Positions 26,597 through 35,117 of a stretch of 64,000 bases of DNA are shown piece by piece. The notes below the pieces were generated by a model. It worked only from the letters and a program-made list of their open reading frames with translations, was not told the DNA's origin and did no database searches. Source of the stretch: Microbacterium capsulatum (GTDB lineage: Bacteria > Actinomycetota > Actinomycetes > Actinomycetales > Microbacteriaceae); NCBI RefSeq assembly GCF_030865425.1, contig NZ_JAVFCB010000006.1, positions 186,001 through 250,000 of the forward strand, given 5' to 3'. Made by a program: the position numbers and the translations under genes. Positions within the stretch are counted from its first letter, which is position 1. The number at the start of each line of letters is the position of its first letter.

Positions 26597-28465
26597 TCAC
26601 GCCTCCAGGAACGCGCCCTCGAGGAACGCGCCGAGCTCGTCCACCGCTCCCAGCGGCAGGATCGCGGCGACGTACTGGTCGGGCCGGACGATCACGACGA
26701 CGCCGTCGCGGGACAGGCCGCGGTCGGCGAAGATGTCCGCGGCGGTCCACTTCGACGGGCCGGCGGCGTACACCTTCTCCCAGTCGGTCAGCCCGAGCGG
26801 TCCGGTCTTCGGCTGGAACAGTGCCGGTGCGGTCGTGACGTCGAGTTCCTCGTACGACTGCTGGTAGATCGCCTTCACGTCGAACACCGCGTCCACGTCG
26901 CCGGCTGCCGGGGTGTACCGGGCGAACAGCGGTGCGGTCCGGGCCGCCCAGTCGTTCAGCCCCGCACCCGAGGCATCGCCGAACGCGTACACGCGCCAGC
27001 GCCCGTCGGCGCGGGCGTGGTGGCCGAGGTGCACGACGTTGCCGTCGCCGACCCGCACGACCTCGGCGCTCTTGAACCGCTTGCCGAGCGGGAAGCCCGT
27101 CGCAAGATCCTGGTGCGCCTCGGATCCGATGATCATCGACGACGTGTACCGGGTCATGAACCCGGACGGGAACTCGGCCGTGGCCAGGTAGTAGGTCGCG
27201 AGCTCCTGCGGGTCGGAGATCTCCTCGGGCTTGCGGGCCATCAGCGACGACCACTCCCGGTCGAAGTCGATGAGCTGCTGCGCGACCGGGTGCCGCTCCG
27301 AGCCGTAGGTAGACAGGAGCTCCTGCGGGCTGCGGCCGGTGAGCACGGATCCGAGCTTCCAGCCGAGGTTGAAGCCGTCCTGCATGGACACGTTCATGCC
27401 CTGGCCGGCCTTCGCGCTGTGCGTGTGGCAGGCGTCCCCGGTCAGGAACACGCGCGGGTGGCGCGTCACGTCCTCGTCGACGTCGTCGAAGCCGTCGGTG
27501 ATCCGGTGGCCGACCTCGTAGACGCTGTGCCAGGCGACCTGCTTCACGTCGATCGAGTACGGGTGCAGGATCTCGTTGGCCTTCGCGATGACGGCCTCGA
27601 TCGGGGTGTGCTTGACCTGGCGGTTGTCCCCCGCGGCGACCTCGCCGAGGTCGATGTACATCCGGCTGAGGTAGCCGCCCTCGCGCGGGATGTGCAGGAT
27701 GTTGCCGGCCTCGGCGTTGATCGCGCACTTGGTGCGCCAGTCCGGGAAGTCGGTGTTCACGAGCACGTCCATGACGCCCCAGGCGTGCGCGGCCATCTCG
27801 CCGACGTGCTTGCGGCCGATCGCCTCGCGCACACCGCTGCGCGCGCCGTCGCAGCCGACCACGTACTTCGCGCGGATGGTGCGCTCCTCGCCCGCGCGCT
27901 CACCCGCGACGTAGCGGACCTGCACCTCGACCGGGTACTCGCCCTCGTCGTGGATCGTGAGCCCGGCGAACTCCACCCCGTAGTCGGGCCGGATCCGTCC
28001 GGGGCCGTCGGCCGCGGCCTCGGCGAAGTAGTCGAGCACGCGCGCCTGGTTCACGATGAGGTGCGGGAACTCGCAGATGTCGTAGGCGTAGTCGGCCGTG
28101 CGGGCGGTGCGGATGATGTTCTGCTTGTTCTCCGGGTCGGGCCCCCAGAAGTTCATCCAGCCGATGTTGTACGCCTCGGCCATGATCCGCTCGGCGAAGC
28201 CGAACGCCTGGAACGTCTCGACGCTGCGCGGCTGGATGCCGTCGGCCTGGCCGAGCACGAGCCGGCCGTCGCGGCGCTCGATGATGCGCGTACTGAGGCC
28301 CGGGTACTGCGACATCTGCGCGGCGAGGAGCATACCGGCGGGGCCGGATCCGACGATGAGGACGTCCATCTCGTCGGGGAGCTCGGCGGGCCGGTCGATA
28401 CCGGTGCCGTCGGCGGGGAGCACCCGCGGGTCGTGGGAGACGTATCCGTGGTGGTGGAACTGCAT
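26597..28465 (-). CDS. FAD-dependent aromatic monooxygenase, MobA / phenol-hydroxylase type
   Basis: A 622-residue class A flavoprotein hydroxylase. The dinucleotide motif is VGSGPAG (38-44), the NAD(P)H/FAD motif VVGCDGARSGVR and the ribityl-binding GDACHTHSAKAGQGMN. The thioredoxin-like C-terminal domain of phenol-hydroxylase relatives is present (about 450-622). Length and sequence style are closest to 3-hydroxybenzoate 4-monooxygenase. Because the adjacent genes encode homoprotocatechuate cleavage and no HpaBC is present, a role in hydroxylating a hydroxyphenylacetate is possible; that is inference. GGAAGGA precedes the ATG. Divergent IclR gene with twin operators between. Confidence 0.88.
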   Translation of the reverse strand: MQFHHHGYVSHDPRVLPADGTGIDRPAELPDEMDVLIVGSGPAGMLLAAQMSQYPGLSTRIIERRDGRLVLGQADGIQPRSVETFQAFGFAERIMAEAYNIGWMNFWGPDPENKQNIIRTARTADYAYDICEFPHLIVNQARVLDYFAEAAADGPGRIRPDYGVEFAGLTIHDEGEYPVEVQVRYVAGERAGEERTIRAKYVVGCDGARSGVREAIGRKHVGEMAAHAWGVMDVLVNTDFPDWRTKCAINAEAGNILHIPREGGYLSRMYIDLGEVAAGDNRQVKHTPIEAVIAKANEILHPYSIDVKQVAWHSVYEVGHRITDGFDDVDEDVTRHPRVFLTGDACHTHSAKAGQGMNVSMQDGFNLGWKLGSVLTGRSPQELLSTYGSERHPVAQQLIDFDREWSSLMARKPEEISDPQELATYYLATAEFPSGFMTRYTSSMIIGSEAHQDLATGFPLGKRFKSAEVVRVGDGNVVHLGHHARADGRWRVYAFGDASGAGLNDWAARTAPLFARYTPAAGDVDAVFDVKAIYQQSYEELDVTTAPALFQPKTGPLGLTDWEKVYAAGPSKWTAADIFADRGLSRDGVVVIVRPDQYVAAILPLGAVDELGAFLEGAFLEA

Positions 28466-28521
28466 CGTCGTCGATTCCTTCCTGACGGCGCCGTCGGGTT
28501 CTGTTGCGCTTCGCTCCGCTG

Positions 28522-28558
28522 TGTTCTATATTCGAACACAACGTTCTACTATTGAACA
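28522..28558. promoter_or_regulatory. twin operators in the IclR/monooxygenase intergenic region
   Basis: TGTTC-N7-GAACA (28522-28538) and CGTTC-N7-GAACA (28542-28558), 20 bases apart. They lie between the divergent starts at 28465 and 28612 and are probably bound by the adjacent IclR protein. Confidence 0.65.
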
Positions 28559-28611
28559 CAGACTATCCGAGGTCGCGTGCGCGATCAAGATCGAGACCCC
28601 GAGGAGGATCC

Positions 28612-29310
28612 ATGGCGGAGGCGCCGGCATCGCAGACCCTCAGTCGCGGGGTCCGGATCCTGGAGATCCTCGCCGACGCCCGCGGCCCGCTCTCGATCGA
28701 CGACGTCGCCGGACGGCTCGGTGTGCACCGCTCGATCGCCTACCGCCTCGTGCGCACACTCGAGGACCACCGTCTCGTCGGGCGGGACGCCGCCGGGCTC
28801 GTCGCGCTCGGGCCGCGCATGGCCGCGCTCGCGGCCGGGGTCGCGTACGACCTGCAGGCCGAGGCCCTCCCCGAGCTCACCGCGGTCGCGAACGAGCTCG
28901 GCATGACCTGCTTCCTCGCAGTCCTCGACGGCGACGAGTGCATCACCCTGGTCAGCGTCGAGCCGCGGCACACGGTCGCGAGCGTCGCCCAGCGCCCCGG
29001 CGCCCGGCACCCCGTCGTCGTCGGGGCCCCGGGCAAGGCGATCCTCGCGCAGCTGCCGGACGCGGGGTGGCCGGAGGGGGCCCCGGACCCGCTGCACGCC
29101 GAGGTCGCCCTCGTCCGCGCCAACGGTTACGCGACGAGCCACGACGAGGTCATCCCGACCGTGCAGTCCGTGGCCGTGCCACTCGCCCTGCGCGCCCAGC
29201 GCCCCGCCGCGATCGCCGTCGTGCACGTCGCGACGAGCCGCACGAACGCGGAGATCGCCACCCGCCTGCAGCATTCCGCCACGACGATCCGCGAGGCCCT
29301 CGGGGCCTGA
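28612..29310 (+). CDS. IclR-family transcriptional regulator
   Basis: A 232-residue regulator with an N-terminal winged helix (about 10-65, LSIDDVAGRLGVHRSIAYRLV) and a C-terminal IclR effector domain. IclR proteins commonly control aromatic catabolism. The ATG at 28612 has a strong GAGGAGG ribosome-binding site; the longer in-frame start is rejected. It is divergent from the monooxygenase with twin palindromes between, so it probably controls both genes. The effector domain looks somewhat short after residue 160. Confidence 0.92.
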   Translation: MAEAPASQTLSRGVRILEILADARGPLSIDDVAGRLGVHRSIAYRLVRTLEDHRLVGRDAAGLVALGPRMAALAAGVAYDLQAEALPELTAVANELGMTCFLAVLDGDECITLVSVEPRHTVASVAQRPGARHPVVVGAPGKAILAQLPDAGWPEGAPDPLHAEVALVRANGYATSHDEVIPTVQSVAVPLALRAQRPAAIAVVHVATSRTNAEIATRLQHSATTIREALGA

Positions 29311-29378
29311 GCCCACCCACCCGTGGCGCTGAGCGAGGACCCCATCCCCCGGAGTGGTTGGCGAGGACCCCATCCCCC

Positions 29379-29552
29379 GGGGTCGTTGAGCGAGGACGCC
29401 GGAGGCGACCGAGACGAAACGCGGCGATCCGCCGGAGACCGCGTTTCGTCTCGCTCCGACTCCGCCGGAGACCGCGTTTCGTCTCCCTCCGACTCCGCCG
29501 GAGACCGCGTTTCGTCTCGCTCCGACTCCGTCGGTGCTCGCTCAACGACCCC
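29379..29552. repeat. GTCGTTGAGCGAG palindrome with internal 33-bp triplication
   Basis: Outer arms GGGGTCGTTGAGCGAG (29379-29394) and its complement (29537-29552) are perfect. Inside, a 33-base unit beginning CGCCGGAGACCGCG is repeated three times head to tail (29430-29462, 29463-29495, 29496-29528) with one base change. Confidence 0.8.
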
Positions 29553-29712
29553 GGGGAAGCTCGCTCAACGACCCCGGGGAGGCCTGCTCAAAGACCCCGG
29601 GGAGGCCTGCTCAACGACCCCGAGGGAGCCTGATCTACGACCCCGGGGAGGCCTGCTCAACGAACCCCGAGGGAGCCTGATCTACGACCCCGGGGGAGCC
29701 CGATCAACGGCC
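29537..29712. repeat. degenerate 23-bp tandem array
   Basis: About eight head-to-tail units of the type GCTCGCTCAACGACCCCGGG, derived from the right arm of the neighbouring palindrome, drifting towards GCCTGATCTACGACCCCGGG. There are no spacers between units. Confidence 0.75.
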
Positions 29713-29722
29713 CGCACCGGGA

Positions 29723-31105
29723 TCAGACCTTCGACATCCCCCGGATCGGGCTGACCGCCTGTTCCGCCTCGGCCTCGGGGCCGAGCGGGATGCCGCTGCG
29801 GTCGCGCAGCAGCAGGGTCGCGAGCAGGCCGATCGCCGTCATACCGGCGAGGTACCAGGTGATGCCGACCGTCGAGTGCGTGTTCTGGAAGATCGCCTGC
29901 GCGATGAGCGGGGCGAACGCGCCGCCGAGGATCGCGCCGATCGCGTACGAGATCGAGACGCCGGAGAAGCGGATCGACGCGGGGAACAGCTCGGCGTACA
30001 GCGCCGCCTGCGGCCCGTAGGTGAGCCCGAGCCCGACCGTCAGGATCACGAGCGCCGCGGCCAGCGAGCCGGTGGTCGCCATGTCCGTCAGAGGGAACAG
30101 CAGCACCACGCCGACGAGCTGCAGGATCCAGCCGATGACGTACGTCGTGCGCCGGCCCAGGCGGTCGGACAGCCAGCCGCCGAGCCCGGTGAAGATCAGC
30201 CAGGTGACGCCGGAGAGCGCGACCACCCAGAACACCGGGCCCGTGCCCAGCTTGACCGGGCCGGCAGGATCCGTCGCGTAGTGCTGCACGTAGCCGCCGG
30301 TCGTCATGTACCCGACGGCGTTGTTGCCGGCGAAGACGAGCGCGGCGACGATCACCAGCAGCAGGTGGTGACGCAGCAGCTGCACGATCGGCATCCGCGT
30401 CTCCTCCTTGCGCTCGGAGATCTCGGTGAACACCGGGCTCTCCGACACCCGGCGGCGCACCCAGTAGCCGACGCCGATCAGCACGATCGAGAGCAGGAAC
30501 GGCACGCGCCAGCCCCACGCGTCGAACGCCGCGCCCGGGGCGATCTGCGCCATCAGCGCGAGCACCATCGAGGCGAGCAGCAGGCCGATCGGCACGCCGA
30601 TCTGCGGCGCGGCGCCGAACAGTCCGCGCTTCTTCCGCGGCGCGTGCTCGACGGCCATCAGCACCGCCCCGCCCCACTCTCCGCCGGCCGAGACGCCCTG
30701 CACGACGCGCAGGAGGATGAGCAGGATCGGCGCCCACACGCCGATCACGGCGTGCGTGGGCAGCAGGCCGACGAGCGTGGTCGAGGCGCCCATGAGCAGC
30801 AGTGTGATCACGAGCATCGGGCGGCGGCCGAGCTTGTCGCCGAAGTGCCCGGCGAGGAACGCGCCGAGCGGACGGAACAGGAAGCTCACGCCGACGCTGA
30901 AGAACGACACGATCTGCGCGAAGTCCTTGCCCATCGGCTGGAAGAACAGGTTGGCGAACACGACCCCGGCCGCGAACGCGTAGATGAAGAAGTCGTACCA
31001 CTCGACGGTGGTGCCGATGACGGTGGCGACGACCACGCGGCGCCGGTCGATCGACGAGGCGATGGTGCCGGTGGGGGTGAAGCCCGGTGAGGATTCCGCG
31101 GACAT
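29723..31105 (-). CDS. MHS-family metabolite:H+ symporter (MFS)
   Basis: A 460-residue transporter with 12 membrane segments, probably importing an aromatic acid. VEWYDFFIYAFAAGVVF is typical of the metabolite:H+ symporter family, and the loop 2-3 motif is GDKLGRRPML. The ATG at 31105 has AAAGGAG upstream; the much longer in-frame ORF is non-coding antisense to the next gene. It is divergent from the FAH-RraA gene, so uptake and cleavage genes share a control region. Confidence 0.9.
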   Translation of the reverse strand: MSAESSPGFTPTGTIASSIDRRRVVVATVIGTTVEWYDFFIYAFAAGVVFANLFFQPMGKDFAQIVSFFSVGVSFLFRPLGAFLAGHFGDKLGRRPMLVITLLLMGASTTLVGLLPTHAVIGVWAPILLILLRVVQGVSAGGEWGGAVLMAVEHAPRKKRGLFGAAPQIGVPIGLLLASMVLALMAQIAPGAAFDAWGWRVPFLLSIVLIGVGYWVRRRVSESPVFTEISERKEETRMPIVQLLRHHLLLVIVAALVFAGNNAVGYMTTGGYVQHYATDPAGPVKLGTGPVFWVVALSGVTWLIFTGLGGWLSDRLGRRTTYVIGWILQLVGVVLLFPLTDMATTGSLAAALVILTVGLGLTYGPQAALYAELFPASIRFSGVSISYAIGAILGGAFAPLIAQAIFQNTHSTVGITWYLAGMTAIGLLATLLLRDRSGIPLGPEAEAEQAVSPIRGMSKV

Positions 31106-31213
31106 GCTGTCTCCTTTGCGTGCGACGACGTTGTCGGCCCGCGGTCTCGGATCCGCCCCGCCTGCGTCGAGGCGGCGATCGAACGGATCCGGATCCGGTG
31201 CTTGCCGGGCCCG

Positions 31214-31242
31214 TTGAGATAATATACGATTTCGGATACGAC
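31214..31242. promoter_or_regulatory. AT-rich divergent control region with ATACGA repeats
   Basis: TTGAGA (31214-31219) is followed by ATACGA at 31224 and again at 31236, a 12-base period. It is the only AT-rich stretch between the MHS and FAH-RraA starts and is a plausible site for the GntR protein of the operon. Confidence 0.45.
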
Positions 31243-31291
31243 GCCGACGACTCCGGTCCGAGGCACCCGAAAGCGCGAGGAGGCGCCGTCC

Positions 31292-32824
31292 ATGACCGAT
31301 CCGTCCGTACCGATCCCCCGGCCCGGCAAGATCATCGCCATCCACCTCAACTACCGCTCCCGCGCGGACCAGCGCGGACGCACCCCCGCCGCCCCCTCCT
31401 ACTTCTTCAAGCCGTCCTCGTCGCTGGCGGGCACCGACGCCGTCGTCGAGCGCCCCGCCGGCACCGAGCTGCTCGCCTTCGAGGGCGAGATCGCGCTCGT
31501 GATCGGCACGGCCGCCCGGCACGTGCGCGTCGAGGACGCCTGGTCGCACGTCGCCTGGGTGACCGCGGCGAACGACCTCGGCCTGTACGACCTGCGCGCG
31601 AACGACAAGGGATCCAACGTCCGCTCCAAGGGCGGCGACGGCTACACGCCCCTCGGGCCCGAGCTCATCGAGGCCGCCACGGTCGACCCGACGCAGCTGC
31701 GGGTGCGCGCCTGGGTGAACGGCGACCTGCGCCAGGACGACGAGACCTCCGGGCTGCTCTTCCCGCTCCCCCAGCTCGTCGCCGACCTGTCGCAGCACTT
31801 CACGCTCGAACCCGGTGATGTGATCCTCACCGGTACGCCGGCGGGATCCAGCGTGATCGTCCCCGGCGACGTCGTCGTGATCGAGGTGGACGCCCCGACG
31901 GTGCACGGCAATCCGTCGTCCGGTGGGCTGCGCACCACGGTCTCGCAGGGATCCGTGGCCTTCGACCCGGCGCTCGGCTCGCTGCCGGCGGTCGACGACC
32001 TGCAGCGCGCCGAAGCCTGGGGTTCGCGCGAGGAGGCGGGCCTCGCGGATGAGGCGCCTGCCGAAGAGTCGGGGGGCCCTTCGGCAGGCTCCGGCCGGGG
32101 CGGGCTCTCCGCCGGGCTGCGCGCCAAGCTCGAGGCCGCGCCCACCGCGGGCCTGTCCGCCCAGCTGCGCAAGCGCGGGCTGCACTCCTGCTTCATCGAC
32201 GGCGTCTCGGCCAATCTGCCCGGCACCAAGATCGTCGGTACCGCCAAGACGCTGCGCTTCGTCCCCGCCCGCGAGGACCTGTTCCAGAGCCACGGCGGCG
32301 GCTACAACGCCCAGAAGCGCGCGTTCGACGCGGTGGACGAGGGCGAGATCATCGTGATCGAGGCCCGTGGCGAGGCCGGCACCGGCACGCTCGGCGACAT
32401 CCTCGCCCTGCGCGCGAAGGCCCGCGGCGCGGCCGGCGTCGTCACCGACGGCGGCGTGCGCGACTTCGACGCGGTCGCCGAGATCGGACTGCCCGTGTTC
32501 TCGCAGGGCGCGCACCCCTCGGTGCTCGGTCGCCGGCACGTCCCGTGGGACGTCGACGTGACGATCGCCTGCGGCGGCGCGGCCGTGCAGCCGGGCGACG
32601 TGATCGTGGGCGACGGCGACGGCGTGATCGTCATCCCCGCGGCCCTCGCCGAGGAGGTCGCCGACGCCGCCCTCGCCCAGGAGGAGGAGGACGCCTGGAT
32701 CGCCGATCAGGTGACCGCCGGGCACCGGGTCGACGGGCTGTTCCCGATGAACGCCGAGTGGCGCGCGAAGTACGACGCCGCGAAAGGCTCGGGCTCTTCG
32801 CAGGGCTCGGTGACCGGCGCATGA
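31292..32824 (+). CDS. FAH-domain / RraA-like fusion, probable meta-pathway decarboxylase
   Basis: A 510-residue two-domain protein. Residues 1-235 are a fumarylacetoacetate-hydrolase-fold domain with metal ligands E64, E66 and D95. This family includes HpaG, which decarboxylates OPET in homoprotocatechuate degradation. Residues 273-500 are an RraA-like / 4-hydroxy-4-methyl-2-oxoglutarate aldolase-like domain with GDILALRAKARGAAG and TDGGVRD (R390, D391). The linker (236-272) is Gly/Ser/Ala-rich and its DNA holds an 11-bp inverted repeat. GAGGAGG precedes the ATG. It overlaps the GntR gene by four bases (ATGA). The role of the second domain is unknown. Confidence 0.88.
   Translation: MTDPSVPIPRPGKIIAIHLNYRSRADQRGRTPAAPSYFFKPSSSLAGTDAVVERPAGTELLAFEGEIALVIGTAARHVRVEDAWSHVAWVTAANDLGLYDLRANDKGSNVRSKGGDGYTPLGPELIEAATVDPTQLRVRAWVNGDLRQDDETSGLLFPLPQLVADLSQHFTLEPGDVILTGTPAGSSVIVPGDVVVIEVDAPTVHGNPSSGGLRTTVSQGSVAFDPALGSLPAVDDLQRAEAWGSREEAGLADEAPAEESGGPSAGSGRGGLSAGLRAKLEAAPTAGLSAQLRKRGLHSCFIDGVSANLPGTKIVGTAKTLRFVPAREDLFQSHGGGYNAQKRAFDAVDEGEIIVIEARGEAGTGTLGDILALRAKARGAAGVVTDGGVRDFDAVAEIGLPVFSQGAHPSVLGRRHVPWDVDVTIACGGAAVQPGDVIVGDGDGVIVIPAALAEEVADAALAQEEEDAWIADQVTAGHRVDGLFPMNAEWRAKYDAAKGSGSSQGSVTGA
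32056..32089. repeat. inverted repeat inside the fusion-protein linker
   Basis: GCCTGCCGAAG (32056-32066) and CTTCGGCAGGC (32079-32089), perfect 11-base arms with a 12-base loop, inside the coding sequence for the linker. Confidence 0.8.
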
Positions 32825-33504
32825 CCACAGCCCTCGCCGCGAGCAAGTCGGAGCAGGCGTACGCCTGGATCCGCTCCCGCATCGCCTCGCAGGCCTTCGG
32901 GCCCGGCTTCCGCCTCGTGCTCGGTCCGATCGCGGACGAGCTGGGCATGAGCGTGGTGCCCGTGCGCGAGGCGATCCGCCGGCTCGAGGCCGAAGGGCTG
33001 GTGACGTTCGAACGCAACGTCGGCGCCCGCGTCTCGCTCGTCGACGAGAGCGAGTACGCGCACACGATGCAGACGCTCGGGCTCGTCGAGGGCGCGGCCA
33101 CCGCGCTCAGCGCCCCCTTCCTCGACGAGGACGCGCTCGTCCGCGCCGAGGAGATCAACGCGCGGATGATCCGGCTGCTGGACAGCTTCGACGCGCACCG
33201 GTTCACCGAGCTGAACCGGCAGTTCCACTCCGTGCTGTACGAGCCCTGCCCGAATCCGCACGTGCTGGACCTCGTGCACCGGGGTTGGGCGCGCCTGAGC
33301 GGGATCCGCGACTCCACGTTCGCGTTCGTGCCCGGCCGCGCCGGCCACTCCGTCGAGGAGCACGTGCAGATCCTCGACCTCATCCGCACCGGGGCCGATC
33401 CGCTCGAGATCGAACTCGCCGCCCGCAACCACCGCTGGCGCACGATGGACGCGTTCCTCGCCGCCCGCCACCCCGAGACCGCCCTGCAGACCCCTCTCCG
33501 CTGA
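32821..33504 (+). CDS. GntR-family (FCD type) transcriptional regulator
   Basis: A 227-residue regulator with a winged helix at about 10-75 (ADELGMSVVPVREAIRRLEAEGLV) and a helical FCD effector domain containing the usual Asp/His pattern (LNRQFHSVLY, HVQILDLI). The ATG overlaps the FAH-RraA stop (ATGA), so it is translated with the pathway genes and probably regulates them. A 14-base tandem duplication covers its stop codon. Confidence 0.92.
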   Translation: MTTALAASKSEQAYAWIRSRIASQAFGPGFRLVLGPIADELGMSVVPVREAIRRLEAEGLVTFERNVGARVSLVDESEYAHTMQTLGLVEGAATALSAPFLDEDALVRAEEINARMIRLLDSFDAHRFTELNRQFHSVLYEPCPNPHVLDLVHRGWARLSGIRDSTFAFVPGRAGHSVEEHVQILDLIRTGADPLEIELAARNHRWRTMDAFLAARHPETALQTPLR

Positions 33505-33533
33505 CCTCTCTCCGCTGACCTCTCTCCGCTGAC
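33493..33533. repeat. 14-bp tandem repeat over the GntR stop codon
   Basis: CTCTCTCCGCTGAC recurs at 14-base steps (about three copies). Each copy contains TGA, so the stop codon is repeated after the gene. Confidence 0.7.
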
Positions 33534-33558
33534 CATCCGACGACATCGAAGGACGATG

Positions 33559-35097
33559 ATGACTGAATCCCAGACTCCCGCCGACCTGCCCGCCAAGCTG
33601 CTGCACTACATCGACGGCGAGTTCGTCGATTCGATCGACGGCGACACGTTCGACGTGCTCGAGCCCGTGTCGAACCAGACGTACGTGCAGGCCGCGTCCG
33701 CTCGCGAGGCCGACGTCGACCGTGCGGTCGCCGCCGCCAAGCGCGCGTTCGACGAGGGTCCGTGGCCGCGCATGCTCCCCCGTGAGCGCTCGCGCGTGCT
33801 GCACCGGATCGCCGACATCGTGGAATCGCGCGACGCCCGCCTCGCCGAGCTCGAGGCCTTCGACTCCGGTCTGCCGATCACGCAGGCCCTCGGCCAGGCC
33901 CGCCGCGCCGCCGAGAACTTCCGCTTCTTCGCCGACCTCATCGTCGCCCAGGTGGACAACGCGTTCAAGGTCCCCGGCAGCCAGATGAACTACGTCAACC
34001 GCAAGCCGATCGGCGTCGCCGGCCTCATCACGCCGTGGAACGTGCCGTTCATGCAGGAGTCGTGGAAGCTCGCCCCGGCGATCGCCACGGGCAACACGGT
34101 CGTCCTGAAGCCCGCGAGCTACACCCCGCTGTCCGCGGTGCTGTGGCCGGAGATCTTCCGCGAGGCGGGCCTGCCCGACGGCGTCTTCAACCTGATCTTC
34201 GGATCCGGCGGCGTCGCGGGCGACCACCTCGTCCGTCACCCCGACGTGCCGATCATCTCGTTCACCGGCGACAGCTCGACCGGCGCGACGATCTCGACCG
34301 CCGCGGCCCCGCAGTTCAAGAGCCTCTCGCTCGAGCTGGGCGGCAAGAGCCCGGCCGTCGTCTTCGCCGACGCCGACCTCGAGTCGGCCCTCGACGCCAC
34401 CGTGTTCGGCGTGTTCAGCCTGAACGGCGAGCGCTGCACGGCCGGATCGCGCGTGCTCGTCGAGCGCAGCATCTACGACGACTTCATCGCCCGGTTCGCC
34501 GAGCGCGCGAAGAAGATCGTCGTGGGCCTGCCGGGCGACCACCGCACCGAGGTCGGCGCGCTCGTGCACCCGAACCACTTCGAGAAGGTCATGAGCTACA
34601 TCGAGATCGGCAAGGGCGAGGGCCGTCTGCTCGCCGGCGGCGGCCGCCCCGAGGGCTTCCCCACCGGCAACTACGTCGCCCCGACCGTCTTCGTCGACGT
34701 CGCGCCCGACGCGCGGATCTTCCAGGAGGAGATCTTCGGCCCGGTCGTCGCGATCACCCCCTTCGACACCGAGGAGGAGGCGCTCGCGCTGGCGAACAAC
34801 ACGAAGTACGGCCTCGCCGCGTACCTGTGGACCTCCGACCTGCGCCGCGGGCACAACTTCGCGCAGGGCATCGAGTCGGGCATGGTCTGGCTGAACTCGA
34901 ACAACGTGCGCGACCTGCGCACCCCGTTCGGCGGCGTGAAGGCGTCGGGTCTCGGGCGCGAGGGCGGCTACCGCTCGATCGACTTCTACACGACCCAACA
35001 GTCGGTGCAGATCACGCTGGGGACGGCGCACACGCCGTCCTTCGGCAAGCAGCAGCCGCCGGTCGCGCAGGGCCTGGACGACCCGGACCCCCGCTGA
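33559..35097 (+). CDS. hpaE: 5-carboxymethyl-2-hydroxymuconate semialdehyde dehydrogenase
   Basis: A 512-residue aldehyde dehydrogenase oxidising the ring-cleavage product CHMS to the diacid with NAD. Catalytic C293 (NGERCTAG), E259 (LELGGKSP) and N161 (PWNVPF) are present. It resembles HpaE in length and motif spacing. The ATG at 33559 is preferred to the adjacent ATG at 33556 because GAAGGA then has 5-base spacing. It lies between GntR and hpaD, separated from hpaD by a palindrome. The assignment rests on sequence style plus the neighbouring HpaD, HpaH and HpaI. Confidence 0.9.
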   Translation: MTESQTPADLPAKLLHYIDGEFVDSIDGDTFDVLEPVSNQTYVQAASAREADVDRAVAAAKRAFDEGPWPRMLPRERSRVLHRIADIVESRDARLAELEAFDSGLPITQALGQARRAAENFRFFADLIVAQVDNAFKVPGSQMNYVNRKPIGVAGLITPWNVPFMQESWKLAPAIATGNTVVLKPASYTPLSAVLWPEIFREAGLPDGVFNLIFGSGGVAGDHLVRHPDVPIISFTGDSSTGATISTAAAPQFKSLSLELGGKSPAVVFADADLESALDATVFGVFSLNGERCTAGSRVLVERSIYDDFIARFAERAKKIVVGLPGDHRTEVGALVHPNHFEKVMSYIEIGKGEGRLLAGGGRPEGFPTGNYVAPTVFVDVAPDARIFQEEIFGPVVAITPFDTEEEALALANNTKYGLAAYLWTSDLRRGHNFAQGIESGMVWLNSNNVRDLRTPFGGVKASGLGREGGYRSIDFYTTQQSVQITLGTAHTPSFGKQQPPVAQGLDDPDPR

Positions 35098-35117
35098 CCC
35101 GACCCCACTCACCCACC

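Larger units (their letters stand above)
29311..29722. other. 412-base non-coding repeat region
   Basis: It has no gene. It consists of an imperfect ~29-base duplication (about 29331-29394), a GTCGTTGAGCGAG palindrome enlarged by three 33-bp repeats, and a degenerate 23-bp tandem array. Details are in separate entries. Confidence 0.75.

Noticed and set aside
29537-29712. CRISPR-like array
   Set aside because: Units are directly adjacent 23-bp degenerate repeats without unique spacers, and no cas gene is present.
32821-33504. GntR protein as regulator of the region A palindromes
   Set aside because: It is 22 kb away, coupled to the hpa genes, and the region A palindrome was not seen at the hpa promoter.
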